DNA of 61,015 nucleotides from an uncultured Sphingomonadales bacterium (GCA_903821685.1 CAIJLW010000056.1:1-61015), one strand, 5' to 3'. Shown: positions 1 to 8,720, counted from the first letter of the stretch. Program-made: numbers and translations. Notes: a model not told the origin generated them from the letters alone.

Positions 1-2
1 CG

Positions 3-737
3 CTAACGAGGACGGTGGTTCCAACTGCCAAGCCCAAGATCAGTGCCGCACATTTTGTCCCAAAACCTGAAATATAAACCATAATTCCCCCGATACGCAT
101 CATGATGCTTCTGGTGATGCGTTGCTGTTATCAGCCATTGTCCTAATTTGCCGTTAACTATGAATTTCGGAAAGCATTCCCAGCCCATATGGTTGGTCAC
201 CCCCATTATGGTCATGATCGCTAGCACAGCGCCCAAAGCCCCTACATGAACAGGTATGATAAAAACCAACGCAGGAATGACAAAGGCGCCAGATAAGGCC
301 TCCCATGGATGAAAGGCCATCGCTGCCCATGCGGTTGGCGGGCGGCTTTCATGGTGCACGGCATGCGCCGCCTTGAACCAAAACGGACGATGCATCAGCC
401 GATGCGTCCAATAGAACCAAGTATCGTGCGCAAATAGATACACGAACACTGATACCGGAAGATACCACAAGGGAAGTGCGTCTATGTCGCGGTAAATCTG
501 CGTCCAGCCTAAGCTATCCCAGCCCCAAGCAACAATTCCGGCCGGTATGCCGTATATGGCTGCGCTGGCCAGGCTCCATTTAATCTCACTTTTGATTTGC
601 TTATCGAGGCCGGTGTAGAGGCCGGGCTCACGAACCCGGGTTGCCCAGGCAAACGCCCCGCTAACAAGCAAATACCGTATACCGACAATTGCCGTCATCG
701 CAGCGGCAGACATAATCAAGACACGCAAGCTATCCAT
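3..737 (-). CDS. Fatty acid hydroxylase / sterol desaturase family membrane protein
   Basis: A complete 244-residue membrane protein. It carries the three histidine clusters of the membrane di-iron hydroxylase superfamily: HDTWFYWTHRLMH at 104-116, HAVHH at 125-129 and HHQKHH at 207-212, with a further His near 183. Hydrophobic segments lie near residues 8-30, 55-72, 92-104 and 150-180. Family members use O2 to hydroxylate or desaturate lipids, sterols or carotenoids. It sits beside the crt operon and on the same strand as the MBL gene upstream, so a carotenoid substrate is an attractive inference. However, the motif spacing is that of the sterol desaturase branch and not of classical CrtZ. 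The substrate is unproven. Confidence 0.85.
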   Translation of the reverse strand: MDSLRVLIMSAAAMTAIVGIRYLLVSGAFAWATRVREPGLYTGLDKQIKSEIKWSLASAAIYGIPAGIVAWGWDSLGWTQIYRDIDALPLWYLPVSVFVYLFAHDTWFYWTHRLMHRPFWFKAAHAVHHESRPPTAWAAMAFHPWEALSGAFVIPALVFIIPVHVGALGAVLAIMTIMGVTNHMGWECFPKFIVNGKLGQWLITATHHQKHHDAYRGNYGLYFRFWDKMCGTDLGLGSWNHRPR

Positions 738-761
738 CCGCCGCCCTTACATGCGTTGATA

Positions 762-1820
762 TCACTTTAGCAAATTGCGCGTTTTAAATTCATGCGGTCC
801 CGAGATACTGATCACATCACCATCCTGCATTACGGCCATTGGTCCATCATATCGGTCCGCGGTTTTGCCCAACAGCGCAAACTGAAGCGCCTTCGGCACC
901 GATGGAACGATATGGGTAAAGGCAAGCATGCCTACCCCCGCAGACTTGGCGACATCGGCGGCTTCTTCGGGGCTGATGTGGTAGTTCTCTATATCCTTAA
1001 AGATTTTGGCGCGGTTGGTCATTCCCGCCTTTTGCGCGCTGCGGGCAAGAATATCGACGATGCGTGGCGAAAGCATCTCACTCACCAACAGGTCAGTTCC
1101 CTTGGCGGCGGCCGCAAGCTTAGGTGTAAAGGCAGTGTCGCCCGTGATGGTCACGCTTTTACCCTTGAACGCCACACGATACCCGAATGCCGGTTTGATG
1201 GGGTCATGGTCGACTGCAAATGCTGTGATGCGGACATTGTTCGCGTCATAGACAGTTCCTGGCTGAATGGCCGTGCCGACCATGCCAAAACCGGACGGCG
1301 ACACCACAGCTTCGCCATGATGCGCAATGCGGTAGGTGGAATCAATGCGATAGGCCGCGTTCAGTCCTTGGGTGATTTCCGTGACGCCTTCGGGGCCGGA
1401 CACCGTTAAAGGTGTTTTAGCGGATGCACCTGCCCAGCGTTGCAAAGTAAATGGACCAAGGCCTTCAAAATGGTCGCTATGCAAATGGGTCAGCCACACG
1501 CCTTGCACTTTGTCCAGCGGCATCCCCATCAGAGATAATGTTTCGCCGGAGCCTTCACCCATGTCAAAAACAAACAGCCTGCCACCCGCAATAACGACGG
1601 TGCATGCGGCCGCACGATCCCGGCTTGGCAATGGCGAACCTGTTCCGCAAAAGCCGACATGTAATTGGTCAGCAGGTAAGTCCGCCATGACGTTGCGTTT
1701 CATGGCTGTATCTGCGGCACGGGTGATCAGCGCCATCGCGATTGGATCGCGCTGCGTATACGCAACGCCGCCAACCACAGCCGCGAGCCCAAGTGTCGCC
1801 AAAAGCCATTTTTTACGCAT
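762..1820 (-). CDS. MBL-fold metallo-hydrolase with N-terminal membrane anchor or signal
   Basis: A 352-residue protein of the metallo-beta-lactamase fold. The zinc motif HLHSDH lies at about 112-117, and further ligands appear in ITGDTAF and in the late FTHIVPS segment. The early GTGSPLPSRDR and GEGSGE segments resemble the RNase Z / AtsA-like branch of the fold. The start at 1820 is chosen because GGAGGAAG lies just upstream and the protein then begins MRKKWLLATLGLAAVVGG, a membrane anchor or signal peptide. The open frame extends to 1895 but without such support. It is divergent from crtY, with 185 bp between. An exported hydrolase is likely; the substrate is unknown. Confidence 0.85.
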   Translation of the reverse strand: MRKKWLLATLGLAAVVGGVAYTQRDPIAMALITRAADTAMKRNVMADLPADQLHVGFCGTGSPLPSRDRAAACTVVIAGGRLFVFDMGEGSGETLSLMGMPLDKVQGVWLTHLHSDHFEGLGPFTLQRWAGASAKTPLTVSGPEGVTEITQGLNAAYRIDSTYRIAHHGEAVVSPSGFGMVGTAIQPGTVYDANNVRITAFAVDHDPIKPAFGYRVAFKGKSVTITGDTAFTPKLAAAAKGTDLLVSEMLSPRIVDILARSAQKAGMTNRAKIFKDIENYHISPEEAADVAKSAGVGMLAFTHIVPSVPKALQFALLGKTADRYDGPMAVMQDGDVISISGPHEFKTRNLLK

Positions 1821-1930
1821 TTTACTTCCTCCCAATTGAACCGCCCTTCGCCACGAAGTCTCCGTGTATCTAGGCTTACCAGTCTGGAATAGCATCAGAA
1901 AAATTTTGCTGTACCCTGCGCGTTACCGCA

Positions 1931-1962
1931 CCAAGTATACAGAAAGCTGTGTATGACCTTGG
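1931..1962. promoter_or_regulatory. Imperfect inverted repeat in the divergent MBL/crtY intergenic region
   Basis: Outer arms CCAAG (1931-1935) and CTTGG (1958-1962) enclose inner arms TATACAG (1936-1942) and CTGTGTA (1947-1953), with one mismatch and a 4-nt bulge. The element lies about 45 bp before the crtY start and partly overlaps a candidate promoter, so it could be an operator for the carotenoid operon. This rests on symmetry and position only. Confidence 0.3.
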
Positions 1963-1985
1963 CAGAGCCCTTTCCCTTGTAAAAT
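1959..1985 (+). promoter_or_regulatory. Candidate promoter of the crtY-crtI-LOG-crtB operon
   Basis: TTGGCA (1959-1964) and TAAAAT (1980-1985) are separated by 15 bp, shorter than the usual 17. The predicted start of transcription would leave a leader of only some 15 nt before the GTG of crtY. It is a weak match, listed because no better pair is visible in the 185-bp gap. Confidence 0.3.
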
Positions 1986-2005
1986 GGCTGCGCTAGGGCG
2001 TTGAG

Positions 2006-3172
2006 GTGACACTTGAAAATATCAAATGCGACGTTGCCATCGTTGGTGGCGGTCTGGCCGGCGGGCTGATCGCGCTGGCGCTTGCCAAGATGCGGCCCGA
2101 GTTACATCTTGTTCTCATCGAACAAGGTCAAAGCTTTGGCGGCAATCATATTTGGAGCTACTTCGCGAGCGACATTTTGCCTGAGCATCGCTGGCTGACC
2201 GCGCCCTTGGTCACTTATGGCTGGTCGGGTTATGACGTGAAATTTCCCGGGCACAGCCGGTCACTCGACAATATCTATTACACAATCGAGTCCGAGCGGC
2301 TTGACTGGGTTTTGCGGAAAAACCTTCCTGCATCGTCACTCATGTTGGGTAGGGAGGTTAAGGCCGTTTCGCCCCGTCTTGTCGTGCTCGACGGCGCGCA
2401 GCGGATCAACGCTGGCGGCGTTATTGACGTGCGCGGCGCAGGTGATTTGAACCATCTCGACTGCGGTTGGCAAAAATTCACCGGGCAATTGATGCAATTG
2501 TCCGAGCCGCACAACATTACCAAGCCAATTGTCATGGACGCCACGGTGGACCAGCATGATGGCTATCGCTTTGTCTACGTCCTGCCCTTTGGCATGGACA
2601 AATTGTTTGTCGAAGACACTTATTACAGCGACAAGCCCGACCTTGATCCGCGCATTTTACGGCAACGGCTGGCGGCTTATGCCGACGAAAAAGGCTGGAA
2701 AGTCGAACGCGTCCTGCGTGAGGAAAATGGCGTTCTGCCAGTCGTTATGGGCGGTGATCTGGAAAGCTATTGGAATAGCGGTAGTGGCCGAACGGCCAAG
2801 GCCGGCGCGCGAGGTGCATTTTTTCAACCTGTGACAAGTTACTCCCTGCCCGACGCCGTGCGCAACGCGATTTTCATTGCCGAGCAGCCTGCGCTTGATG
2901 GCGACAAGCTGAACCTCGCGCTGCGTCAACGGGCAGAGGAGCATTGGCGTAAGGGCAAATTCTTCCGCATGCTGAACCGCATGCTCTTCCGCGGCGCAGA
3001 TGGAGCAGACCGGTACAAGATATTGGAACGGTTTTACCGGCTAACGCCCGGATTGATCGCGCGCTTTTACGCTGGAAATACTACGCTTGGAGATAAGGCG
3101 CGGATCCTCTCCGGTAAGCCACCCATTTCGATAAGGCGGGCGATAAAAGCGATCCGGAGCAAAAAGAAGTGA
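2006..3172 (+). CDS. crtY: Lycopene beta-cyclase CrtY
   Basis: A 388-residue flavoprotein that closes both ends of lycopene to give beta-carotene. The N-terminus has the dinucleotide-binding signature DVAIVGGGLAGGLIA at about 9-23, followed by LVLIEQGQSFGGNHIW, which is typical of bacterial CrtY. The start is GTG, because no in-frame ATG precedes the Rossmann strand. It is the first gene of a tightly packed operon, and its stop overlaps the crtI start in GTGA. Length agrees with the family. Its companions CrtI and CrtB supply lycopene. Confidence 0.95.
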   Translation: MTLENIKCDVAIVGGGLAGGLIALALAKMRPELHLVLIEQGQSFGGNHIWSYFASDILPEHRWLTAPLVTYGWSGYDVKFPGHSRSLDNIYYTIESERLDWVLRKNLPASSLMLGREVKAVSPRLVVLDGAQRINAGGVIDVRGAGDLNHLDCGWQKFTGQLMQLSEPHNITKPIVMDATVDQHDGYRFVYVLPFGMDKLFVEDTYYSDKPDLDPRILRQRLAAYADEKGWKVERVLREENGVLPVVMGGDLESYWNSGSGRTAKAGARGAFFQPVTSYSLPDAVRNAIFIAEQPALDGDKLNLALRQRAEEHWRKGKFFRMLNRMLFRGADGADRYKILERFYRLTPGLIARFYAGNTTLGDKARILSGKPPISIRRAIKAIRSKKK

Positions 3173-4656
3173 GCAAAACCGCTGCGATCATCGGTGCCGG
3201 ATTTGGTGGCCTTGCGCTTGCCATCCGTTTGCAATCTGCCGGTATTGCCACCACCATAATCGAGGCCCGGGATAAGCCCGGCGGCCGTGGCTATTATTGG
3301 GAGAAGGACGGTTTCACCTTTGATGGTGGACCAACGGTCATTACTGACCCGCCTTGTCTGGAGGAATTATGGGCGCTGTCTGGCCACAAGATGGCAGACG
3401 ATATCGAATTAATGCCCGTTTTTCCATTCTATCGCCTGAATTGGCCAGACGGCACGAATTTCGATTATTCGAACGACGCGCCAGGTCTGAGAGCAGAGAT
3501 CGAAAAGCTGAACCCCGAAGATGTCGAGGGCTATCGCAAGTTCCTCGAATATTCAAAGGGCGTGTATAAAGAGGGCTACCAAAAGCTGGGCTCAGTCGCA
3601 TTCCTCGACTTTGCATCAATGATTAAGGCTGCGCCGGCATTAATGAAATATCAGGCCTGGCGCTCGGTCTATTCGATTGTATCGTCTTATGTGAAAGACG
3701 AACGCCTACGTCAGGCATTGTCTTTCCATACCCTGCTGGTCGGCGGAAACCCGATGAACACCAGCGCAATTTATGCGCTCATCCACACCATCGAAAAGGA
3801 AGGCGGCGTGTGGTTTGCTAAGGGCGGAACCAACCGACTCATAGCGGCTATGGTGACGCATTTTGAACGGCTTGGCGGCACTATCCGCTTGGACGATGCT
3901 GTCGAAGAGATTGAGACACGCGGTGACAAAGTCATCGGCGTGCGCACAAAATCGGGCTGGCGCATGGATTGCGATATGGCGGCATCGAACGGCGATTTGA
4001 TGCATAGCTATCAGGACCTGTTAAAAAGCAACAAGCGCGGCGAACGCGTAACGAAATCACTCCGCCGGAAAAGTTGGTCGCCATCTTTGTTTGTGCTGCA
4101 TTTGGGCATCAAGGGCACTTGGCCGGGCATTCCACACCACATGATCTTGTTTGGCCCACGATATAAGGGCCTGCTGGATGATATCTTCGTTAACGGCGTC
4201 TTACCAAAGGACTTCGCCCTCTATTTACACCATCCAACCGTGACCGACCCAAGCCTTGCGCCAGAAGGTTGCTCAACATTTTATGTGCTCGCGCCGGTTG
4301 CGCATTTGGGCAAGGCACCACTTAACTGGGATGGCGATGTGGGCGAGGCAATGACGGAGCGGATATTGGACGAGCTTGAGCGCCGATTGATCCCTGACAT
4401 CCGCAGCCGGATCATGACTCAGTTCCATTATACACCAGCCGATTTTGGCCGTGACCTATCGGCCCATTTGGGCAGCGCGTTCAGCTTAGAACCCGTTCTT
4501 TGGCAGTCCGCATATATGCGTGCGCATAATCGCGATGACGCAATATCGAACCTGTATTTCGTCGGTGCTGGCACGCACCCCGGCGCTGGCATTCCCGGTG
4601 TTGTCGGCAGCGCAAAGGCAACCGCAGCATTAATGATGGAAGTAGCAAACGCATGA
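3169..4656 (+). CDS. crtI: Phytoene desaturase CrtI
   Basis: A 495-residue CrtI-type FAD-dependent desaturase that converts phytoene to lycopene. Sequence evidence is the N-terminal AIIGAGFGGLALAIRL, the acidic strand end IIEARDKPGGRG, the FDGGPTVITDP segment, and the C-terminal signature LYFVGAGTHPGAGIPGVVGS. It starts with GTG within the stop of crtY and its own stop overlaps the next start in ATGA, so translational coupling through the operon is expected. Length is normal for bacterial CrtI. Confidence 0.97.
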   Translation: MSKTAAIIGAGFGGLALAIRLQSAGIATTIIEARDKPGGRGYYWEKDGFTFDGGPTVITDPPCLEELWALSGHKMADDIELMPVFPFYRLNWPDGTNFDYSNDAPGLRAEIEKLNPEDVEGYRKFLEYSKGVYKEGYQKLGSVAFLDFASMIKAAPALMKYQAWRSVYSIVSSYVKDERLRQALSFHTLLVGGNPMNTSAIYALIHTIEKEGGVWFAKGGTNRLIAAMVTHFERLGGTIRLDDAVEEIETRGDKVIGVRTKSGWRMDCDMAASNGDLMHSYQDLLKSNKRGERVTKSLRRKSWSPSLFVLHLGIKGTWPGIPHHMILFGPRYKGLLDDIFVNGVLPKDFALYLHHPTVTDPSLAPEGCSTFYVLAPVAHLGKAPLNWDGDVGEAMTERILDELERRLIPDIRSRIMTQFHYTPADFGRDLSAHLGSAFSLEPVLWQSAYMRAHNRDDAISNLYFVGAGTHPGAGIPGVVGSAKATAALMMEVANA

Positions 4657-5234
4657 AGCGCCTAGCAGTTTATTGCGGGTCAGCGACGCCCGAGAACCCG
4701 GTTTACATCAACGCCGCGCGCGAAGTAGGCAAGGCACTTGCCAAGCGCGGCATTGGTGTTGTCTATGGCGGCGGGCGCTTGGGCCTTATGGGCGCTGTGG
4801 CGGACAGCGCGCTTGAAGCAGGCGGCGAAGTCATTGGCATCATCCCCGAAGCATTGGTCGGCGCAGAGGTCGCCCATAAGGGCTGCACGGAACTGCACGT
4901 GGTTTCTGGCATGCATGAACGCAAGGCCCGCTTCACTGACCTCTCCGATGGTTTTATAACTATCCCAGGCGGCGTTGGTACGATGGACGAATTGTGGGAA
5001 GCGATAAGCTGGTCACAGCTTGGCTATCACCAAAAGCCGGTTGGCGTTTTGAACGTTGCCGGTTTTTACGACCAGTTGATTGCGTTTAACCAGAATATGA
5101 TCGATGTTGGTTTCATCCGGCCACAACATGCCGGGATCATGATTGTCGATGATAATCTAGATGGTTTGCTGGGTAAGATGGCGGCTTATGTGCCGCACAA
5201 GACGATTTTCCAGATGAAAGCAGATGATTTGTGA
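4653..5234 (+). CDS. LOG-family protein (TIGR00730 Rossmann fold)
   Basis: A 193-residue protein of the LOG (lonely guy) family. Characterised members are phosphoribohydrolases that release the free base from N6-modified AMP (cytokinin riboside monophosphates) or from AMP. Family motifs present are YGGGRLGLMG at about 38-47, MHERK at 87-91 and PGGVGTMDELWEA at 105-117. It overlaps crtI and crtB by 4 bp on each side (ATGA and GTGA), so it is an integral member of the carotenoid operon. No carotenoid role is established for this family. The enzyme class is confident; the reason for its placement is unknown. Confidence 0.9.
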   Translation: MKRLAVYCGSATPENPVYINAAREVGKALAKRGIGVVYGGGRLGLMGAVADSALEAGGEVIGIIPEALVGAEVAHKGCTELHVVSGMHERKARFTDLSDGFITIPGGVGTMDELWEAISWSQLGYHQKPVGVLNVAGFYDQLIAFNQNMIDVGFIRPQHAGIMIVDDNLDGLLGKMAAYVPHKTIFQMKADDL

Positions 5235-6157
5235 GAGACCGCGCCGCGCTCGTAGCGTTCGCGCAAGAAAGCATTTCGCGGGGGTCGAAATCGTTCCGAT
5301 TTGCCAGCCGCCTGTTCGACCGCACCACGCGCGAACGGGTCTGGCTACTCTACGCATGGTGCCGCAAATGCGACGATATGGCCGATGGACAAGACCATGG
5401 CGGCGCGATGGAGGCGGTAACTGATCCACAAGCGCGGCTTCAGGTGATACGCGAACTGACCGCAATGGCATTGGCAGGTACACCTACAAGTGATCCCGCC
5501 TTTGACTGTCTTGGCGTGGTTGCGCACGAATGCGGAATTACCTCTCGCATGGCCGAAGACGTGATTGAAGGCTTCGCACTGGATGCCGCCGACTGGCGCC
5601 CGCGCCGCGAAAGCGATCTGTATCAATATTGCTACCATGTCGCAGGCGCAGTTGGTGTCATGATGGCGGTGGTTATGGGTGTTCCAGCCGACGATGACGC
5701 GACACTTGACCGGGCATGCGACCTTGGCCTCGCGTTTCAGCTTGCTAATATCGCTCGGGACATCGCCGAAGATGATGCAGCCGGGCGTTGTTATCTGCCC
5801 GACGATTGGCTCGCCATGCTCGACATCGCGCCGGGCGAACATATGAAGCCGCATAACCGCAAAAAATTGGCGCTCATTGGCCGCTGGCTCGCCGATGAGG
5901 CTGAGCAATATGAGGCATCAGCGCGCGTTGGCGCGAAGCATTTGCCCCTGCGTGCGCGCTGGGCCGTGTTGTCGGCCGCGGGCATTTATGGCGAAATCGC
6001 GCGCAAGGTCCGCGCCGCACAAGCCCACGCATGGGATCAGCGGATATTTACAAGCAGGCCAGAAAAATTCCGTTGGGTGCGCAAGGCGTTTGTCGATGCG
6101 ATTGCCAACAACCCGCGCGATACGAACCGCGATATGTTGTGGACGCGGGTGCGGTAA
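5231..6157 (+). CDS. crtB: Phytoene synthase CrtB
   Basis: A 308-residue squalene/phytoene synthase that joins two GGPP molecules into phytoene, the entry step of the pathway. The first Asp-rich region is YAWCRKCDDMADGQD at about 41-55. The second is FQLANIARDIAEDDAAGRCYLP at about 169-190, including DIAEDD. The start is GTG, overlapping the LOG stop. It is the last gene of the operon; a short inverted repeat follows at 6169-6195 before the convergent phosphatase gene. Confidence 0.96.
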   Translation: MRDRAALVAFAQESISRGSKSFRFASRLFDRTTRERVWLLYAWCRKCDDMADGQDHGGAMEAVTDPQARLQVIRELTAMALAGTPTSDPAFDCLGVVAHECGITSRMAEDVIEGFALDAADWRPRRESDLYQYCYHVAGAVGVMMAVVMGVPADDDATLDRACDLGLAFQLANIARDIAEDDAAGRCYLPDDWLAMLDIAPGEHMKPHNRKKLALIGRWLADEAEQYEASARVGAKHLPLRARWAVLSAAGIYGEIARKVRAAQAHAWDQRIFTSRPEKFRWVRKAFVDAIANNPRDTNRDMLWTRVR

Positions 6158-6168
6158 ATTTGTTTAGA

Positions 6169-6195
6169 CCGTCATCCTGAATCAGGATCAGGCTG
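6169..6195. repeat. Short inverted repeat of dispersed sphingomonad type, possible bidirectional terminator
   Basis: ATCCTGA (6174-6180) and TCAGGAT (6182-6188) form a perfect palindrome around one base, flanked by CCGTCA on the left and CTGACG on the right. It looks like a degenerate short copy of the CGTCAT...TGACG repeats seen at 48915 and 35618. It lies between the convergent ends of crtB and the phosphatase gene and covers the latter's stop codon. It has no T-run. Confidence 0.45.
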
Positions 6196-6988
6196 ACGAT
6201 AGGATACGCGCGGCCCGCTCAGACAACCGCTCCACAGCCGCCTTATGAATCCCCGGCGCACAGCAGATTAGTCCAAAATCCAGCGGCGCGCGTTTATTGT
6301 ATGTTATAGTCTGGCCAAGCGCATCCGTTACAACCCCGCCCGCCTCTTGCGCCACCAGATGCGCCGCGGCGATGTCCCATTCATTACCCCAACGCAATGT
6401 CGCTACAAGGTCGGCCCTGTCGCAGGCGACCATCGTCATACGCATTGCGATGCTATTGGGTTTGTCGACCGTTACCAGATCGGAATCCACGCGTGGCAAA
6501 TCGTCGGCCGGCACGCGTGCTCCAGAGAAATCCTGACGTATGCTGCCCGACAGCAGCGTGCCGTTGCACGTCACGCCCTCACCGCTGGCGGCAACCCAGA
6601 TTTTGTCTTGCGCAGGTGCCGCCATCACGGCGAACACCGGAAGGCCATCCGCCACCAATGCCACTGACACGCACCAACCGCTGCGTCCACGCACATAGTC
6701 TCGCGTTCCGTCGATTGGGTCGACAAGCCACAGCAAGCGCGCATCGAGCCGTGACGGGTCATCGATTGTTTCTTCTGAAAGCCACGCGGCCTCAGGCAAT
6801 ATTGCCTGCAGCCGCTTTGTGAGCAGCGCGTCGACGGCTATGTCGATGTCGCTTACCGGGTTATCTTTGCTCTTTTCCCACACTTTGGTGTCGGGAGCTG
6901 CGCCATCGCGCCAGCTGGCAAAGGCCAATGCCGCTGCCTCCTGAGTGGCGGCAACAACGGCATCTCGGTCAAGCTGGCACTCAGGCAC
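6188..6988 (-). CDS. Inositol monophosphatase family phosphatase (CysQ-like)
   Basis: A 266-residue Mg-dependent, Li-sensitive type phosphatase. Metal-binding motifs are EE at about 72-73, WLVDPIDGT at about 87-95 and WDIAAAHLVAQEAGG near 204-218. Family members hydrolyse inositol monophosphate, 3'-phosphoadenosine 5'-phosphate or related phosphates. In alphaproteobacteria this form is often called CysQ, but substrate choice cannot be read from sequence. The start overlaps the pmbA stop by 8 bp, so the two are co-transcribed and probably coupled. Confidence 0.9.
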   Translation of the reverse strand: MPECQLDRDAVVAATQEAAALAFASWRDGAAPDTKVWEKSKDNPVSDIDIAVDALLTKRLQAILPEAAWLSEETIDDPSRLDARLLWLVDPIDGTRDYVRGRSGWCVSVALVADGLPVFAVMAAPAQDKIWVAASGEGVTCNGTLLSGSIRQDFSGARVPADDLPRVDSDLVTVDKPNSIAMRMTMVACDRADLVATLRWGNEWDIAAAHLVAQEAGGVVTDALGQTITYNKRAPLDFGLICCAPGIHKAAVERLSERAARILSSA

Positions 6989-8327
6989 CTGCGATCATCA
7001 TGCCGTCGATGCGCAGCGTTGGCACATTTGTGCCCCGTGTGAATTCCAAGTCATTGGCTGCTGTCATCGCCGCAAACATATCCTTCAAATTTCCGGCGAT
7101 CGTGAATTCGCTGACTGCCCCGGCAATTTCGCCATTGATGATCAGGAAACCGGCCGCGCCCCGGCTATAATCGCCCGTGACGGGGTTTACGCCCTGTCCT
7201 GCGAGTTCATGCACATAGATACCATGCCTAATGTCGGCGATAAGTTCCGACACGCTGATGCTGCCGCCTTCCAGATGGACGTTGGATGTGCTGACACCAG
7301 GAGCGCCGCCGATGCCGCGGCTGGCATGGCCTGTGGGCTCAAGTCCCAGTTGCCGCGCGGATGCGCTTTCCATCAACCAACCCGTCAGAACACCGTTTTC
7401 GATGATGGAGCGGCGCGCAGTGGGCAGGCCTTCGCCATCAAAGGCACGCGAGCCAAGCCCGCGCATGCGATGCGGATCATCAACAATAGAAATGCTGCTG
7501 TCGAACAACTGTGCGCCAAGCGATTCGAGCAGAAAGCTTGCCTTTCGCGCAATCGAAGAGCCGCCGATTCCGCCAAGCAAATGGCCTACAAAAGAACCGC
7601 CAACGCGTGGGTCAAACACAACTGGTATCTGACCGCTTTTGACTGTGCCGGGGTTCAACCGTTTAACCGCGCGTTCACCAGCGCGGGTGCCAATGTTGAA
7701 AGGGCTATCCAGATCGGCAAGGTGGCGCGTGGTCCGCCAGTCGTAATCCCGTTCCTTGGCGTCGCCATCGCCCGAAAGCACGCTGGCGGACATGCCATAG
7801 CCTGACCCGGATTTGACTCCGGCAAAGCCATGACTGGTGGCCAGCGCAAAAATGGAGCGACCGGCGCTTGCGCCTGCGCCTTCACTATTGGTTACGCCGG
7901 CTACGGCGCGCGCGGCGTTTTCGCATTCGAGCGCAGCAGCACGCAGCAGGGCAGGATCGGGATCAAGGCCATCATCCCCATCAAAATCCGGAACGGCGCC
8001 TGTCAGCAATCGATCCTGCGGCGCAAGGCCAGCATATTGATCCTCCGGTGCTTCTTTCGCCATGTCTATGGCACGCGTCACGAGCCCTGCAAGAATGTCC
8101 GGGTTCATGTTGGACGAAGAAATGGTGGCAGACCGTTGGCCAACAAAAACGCGCAGGCCGATATCTTCACCTTCGGAGCGCGCGACATCTTCCAACTGGC
8201 CAAGTCGTACTTGGACCTCAGTGGATGCATCGCAGACATATACTGCGTCAGCCGCGTCAGCGCCGGCCTTGATGGCTTGGGAAACGAGATTATGTGCGCG
8301 ATCAAGCGCTTCTTGTGGGTTCAGCAT
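6981..8327 (-). CDS. pmbA: TldD/PmbA family metallopeptidase-like protein PmbA
   Basis: A 448-residue protein of the U62 (TldD/TldE) family. The N-terminal part has the A-x-G-A-D-x-A-D-A pattern and a strand reading EVQVRLGQLEDVARSEG typical of PmbA/TldE. The middle segment GQIPVVFDPRVGGSFVGHLLGG and the C-terminal GVNPVTGDYSRGAAGFLI are family signatures. No HExxxH motif of the TldD partner is visible, as expected for the TldE subunit. TldD/TldE heterodimers degrade unfolded peptides and mature microcin B17 and CcdA. TldD is not in this window. It heads a two-gene operon with the phosphatase. Confidence 0.93.
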   Translation of the reverse strand: MLNPQEALDRAHNLVSQAIKAGADAADAVYVCDASTEVQVRLGQLEDVARSEGEDIGLRVFVGQRSATISSSNMNPDILAGLVTRAIDMAKEAPEDQYAGLAPQDRLLTGAVPDFDGDDGLDPDPALLRAAALECENAARAVAGVTNSEGAGASAGRSIFALATSHGFAGVKSGSGYGMSASVLSGDGDAKERDYDWRTTRHLADLDSPFNIGTRAGERAVKRLNPGTVKSGQIPVVFDPRVGGSFVGHLLGGIGGSSIARKASFLLESLGAQLFDSSISIVDDPHRMRGLGSRAFDGEGLPTARRSIIENGVLTGWLMESASARQLGLEPTGHASRGIGGAPGVSTSNVHLEGGSISVSELIADIRHGIYVHELAGQGVNPVTGDYSRGAAGFLIINGEIAGAVSEFTIAGNLKDMFAAMTAANDLEFTRGTNVPTLRIDGMMIAGA

Positions 8328-8372
8328 TCCCCCGCTTAGGCGCGGGCAATTACAGCGTCAATCGAGCCGCAA

Positions 8373-8720
8373 TCAAAAAACGGTGAACAGCACAGCCAAT
8401 ACAGCAGGAATGGCAATCGCCGCGCCCCACAGTTTCAACCGATCTGCATAATAGCGGGTTTCAAGCCCATCACCTGGATACGCATTGGCATTGAGCGCCT
8501 GCCAACGCCGTTCCAAATTACGGCAAAGTGGAATGACCGCGCCAACAAACAAAACCAAGACAAAATAAGGGAAAATGGAAGTCCCGCTCGATTCGATAGT
8601 CGGCGTCACCAAAAAAATCAGCATTAGGGTGTACACGACCAAAGCAAACGCTACGTGGTCGGACATCCGTTTCGAATAGCTTTTATATGCGCGCAGATAC
8701 GCAGTTTCGGCTTTTGCCAT
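8373..8720 (-). CDS. Small membrane protein of unknown function
   Basis: A 115-residue protein I do not recognise. It has a charged N-terminus followed by hydrophobic segments at about 22-40, 48-64 and 98-115, with a basic, polar stretch (CRNLERRWQALNANAYPGDG) between the second and third. This suggests three membrane spans. A good ribosome binding site (GGAGAGA) precedes the ATG. It lies 45 bp upstream of pmbA on the same strand and could share its transcript. No function is proposed. Confidence 0.7.
   Translation of the reverse strand: MAKAETAYLRAYKSYSKRMSDHVAFALVVYTLMLIFLVTPTIESSGTSIFPYFVLVLFVGAVIPLCRNLERRWQALNANAYPGDGLETRYYADRLKLWGAAIAIPAVLAVLFTVF

Noticed and set aside
1910-1927. PpsR/CrtJ-like site TGT-N12-ACC before crtY
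   Set aside because: The consensus is TGT-N12-ACA; the last base is wrong, only one copy is present, and no photosynthesis genes are in the window.
6169-6195. Repeats taken as part of a CRISPR array
   Set aside because: The GTCA...TGAC elements at 6169, 35618 and 48915 are single, scattered inverted repeats with no regular spacers and no cas genes.
6945-7805. 286-codon frame antisense to pmbA
   Set aside because: It mirrors the codon pattern of pmbA, has no recognisable domain, and lies wholly within a conserved gene.
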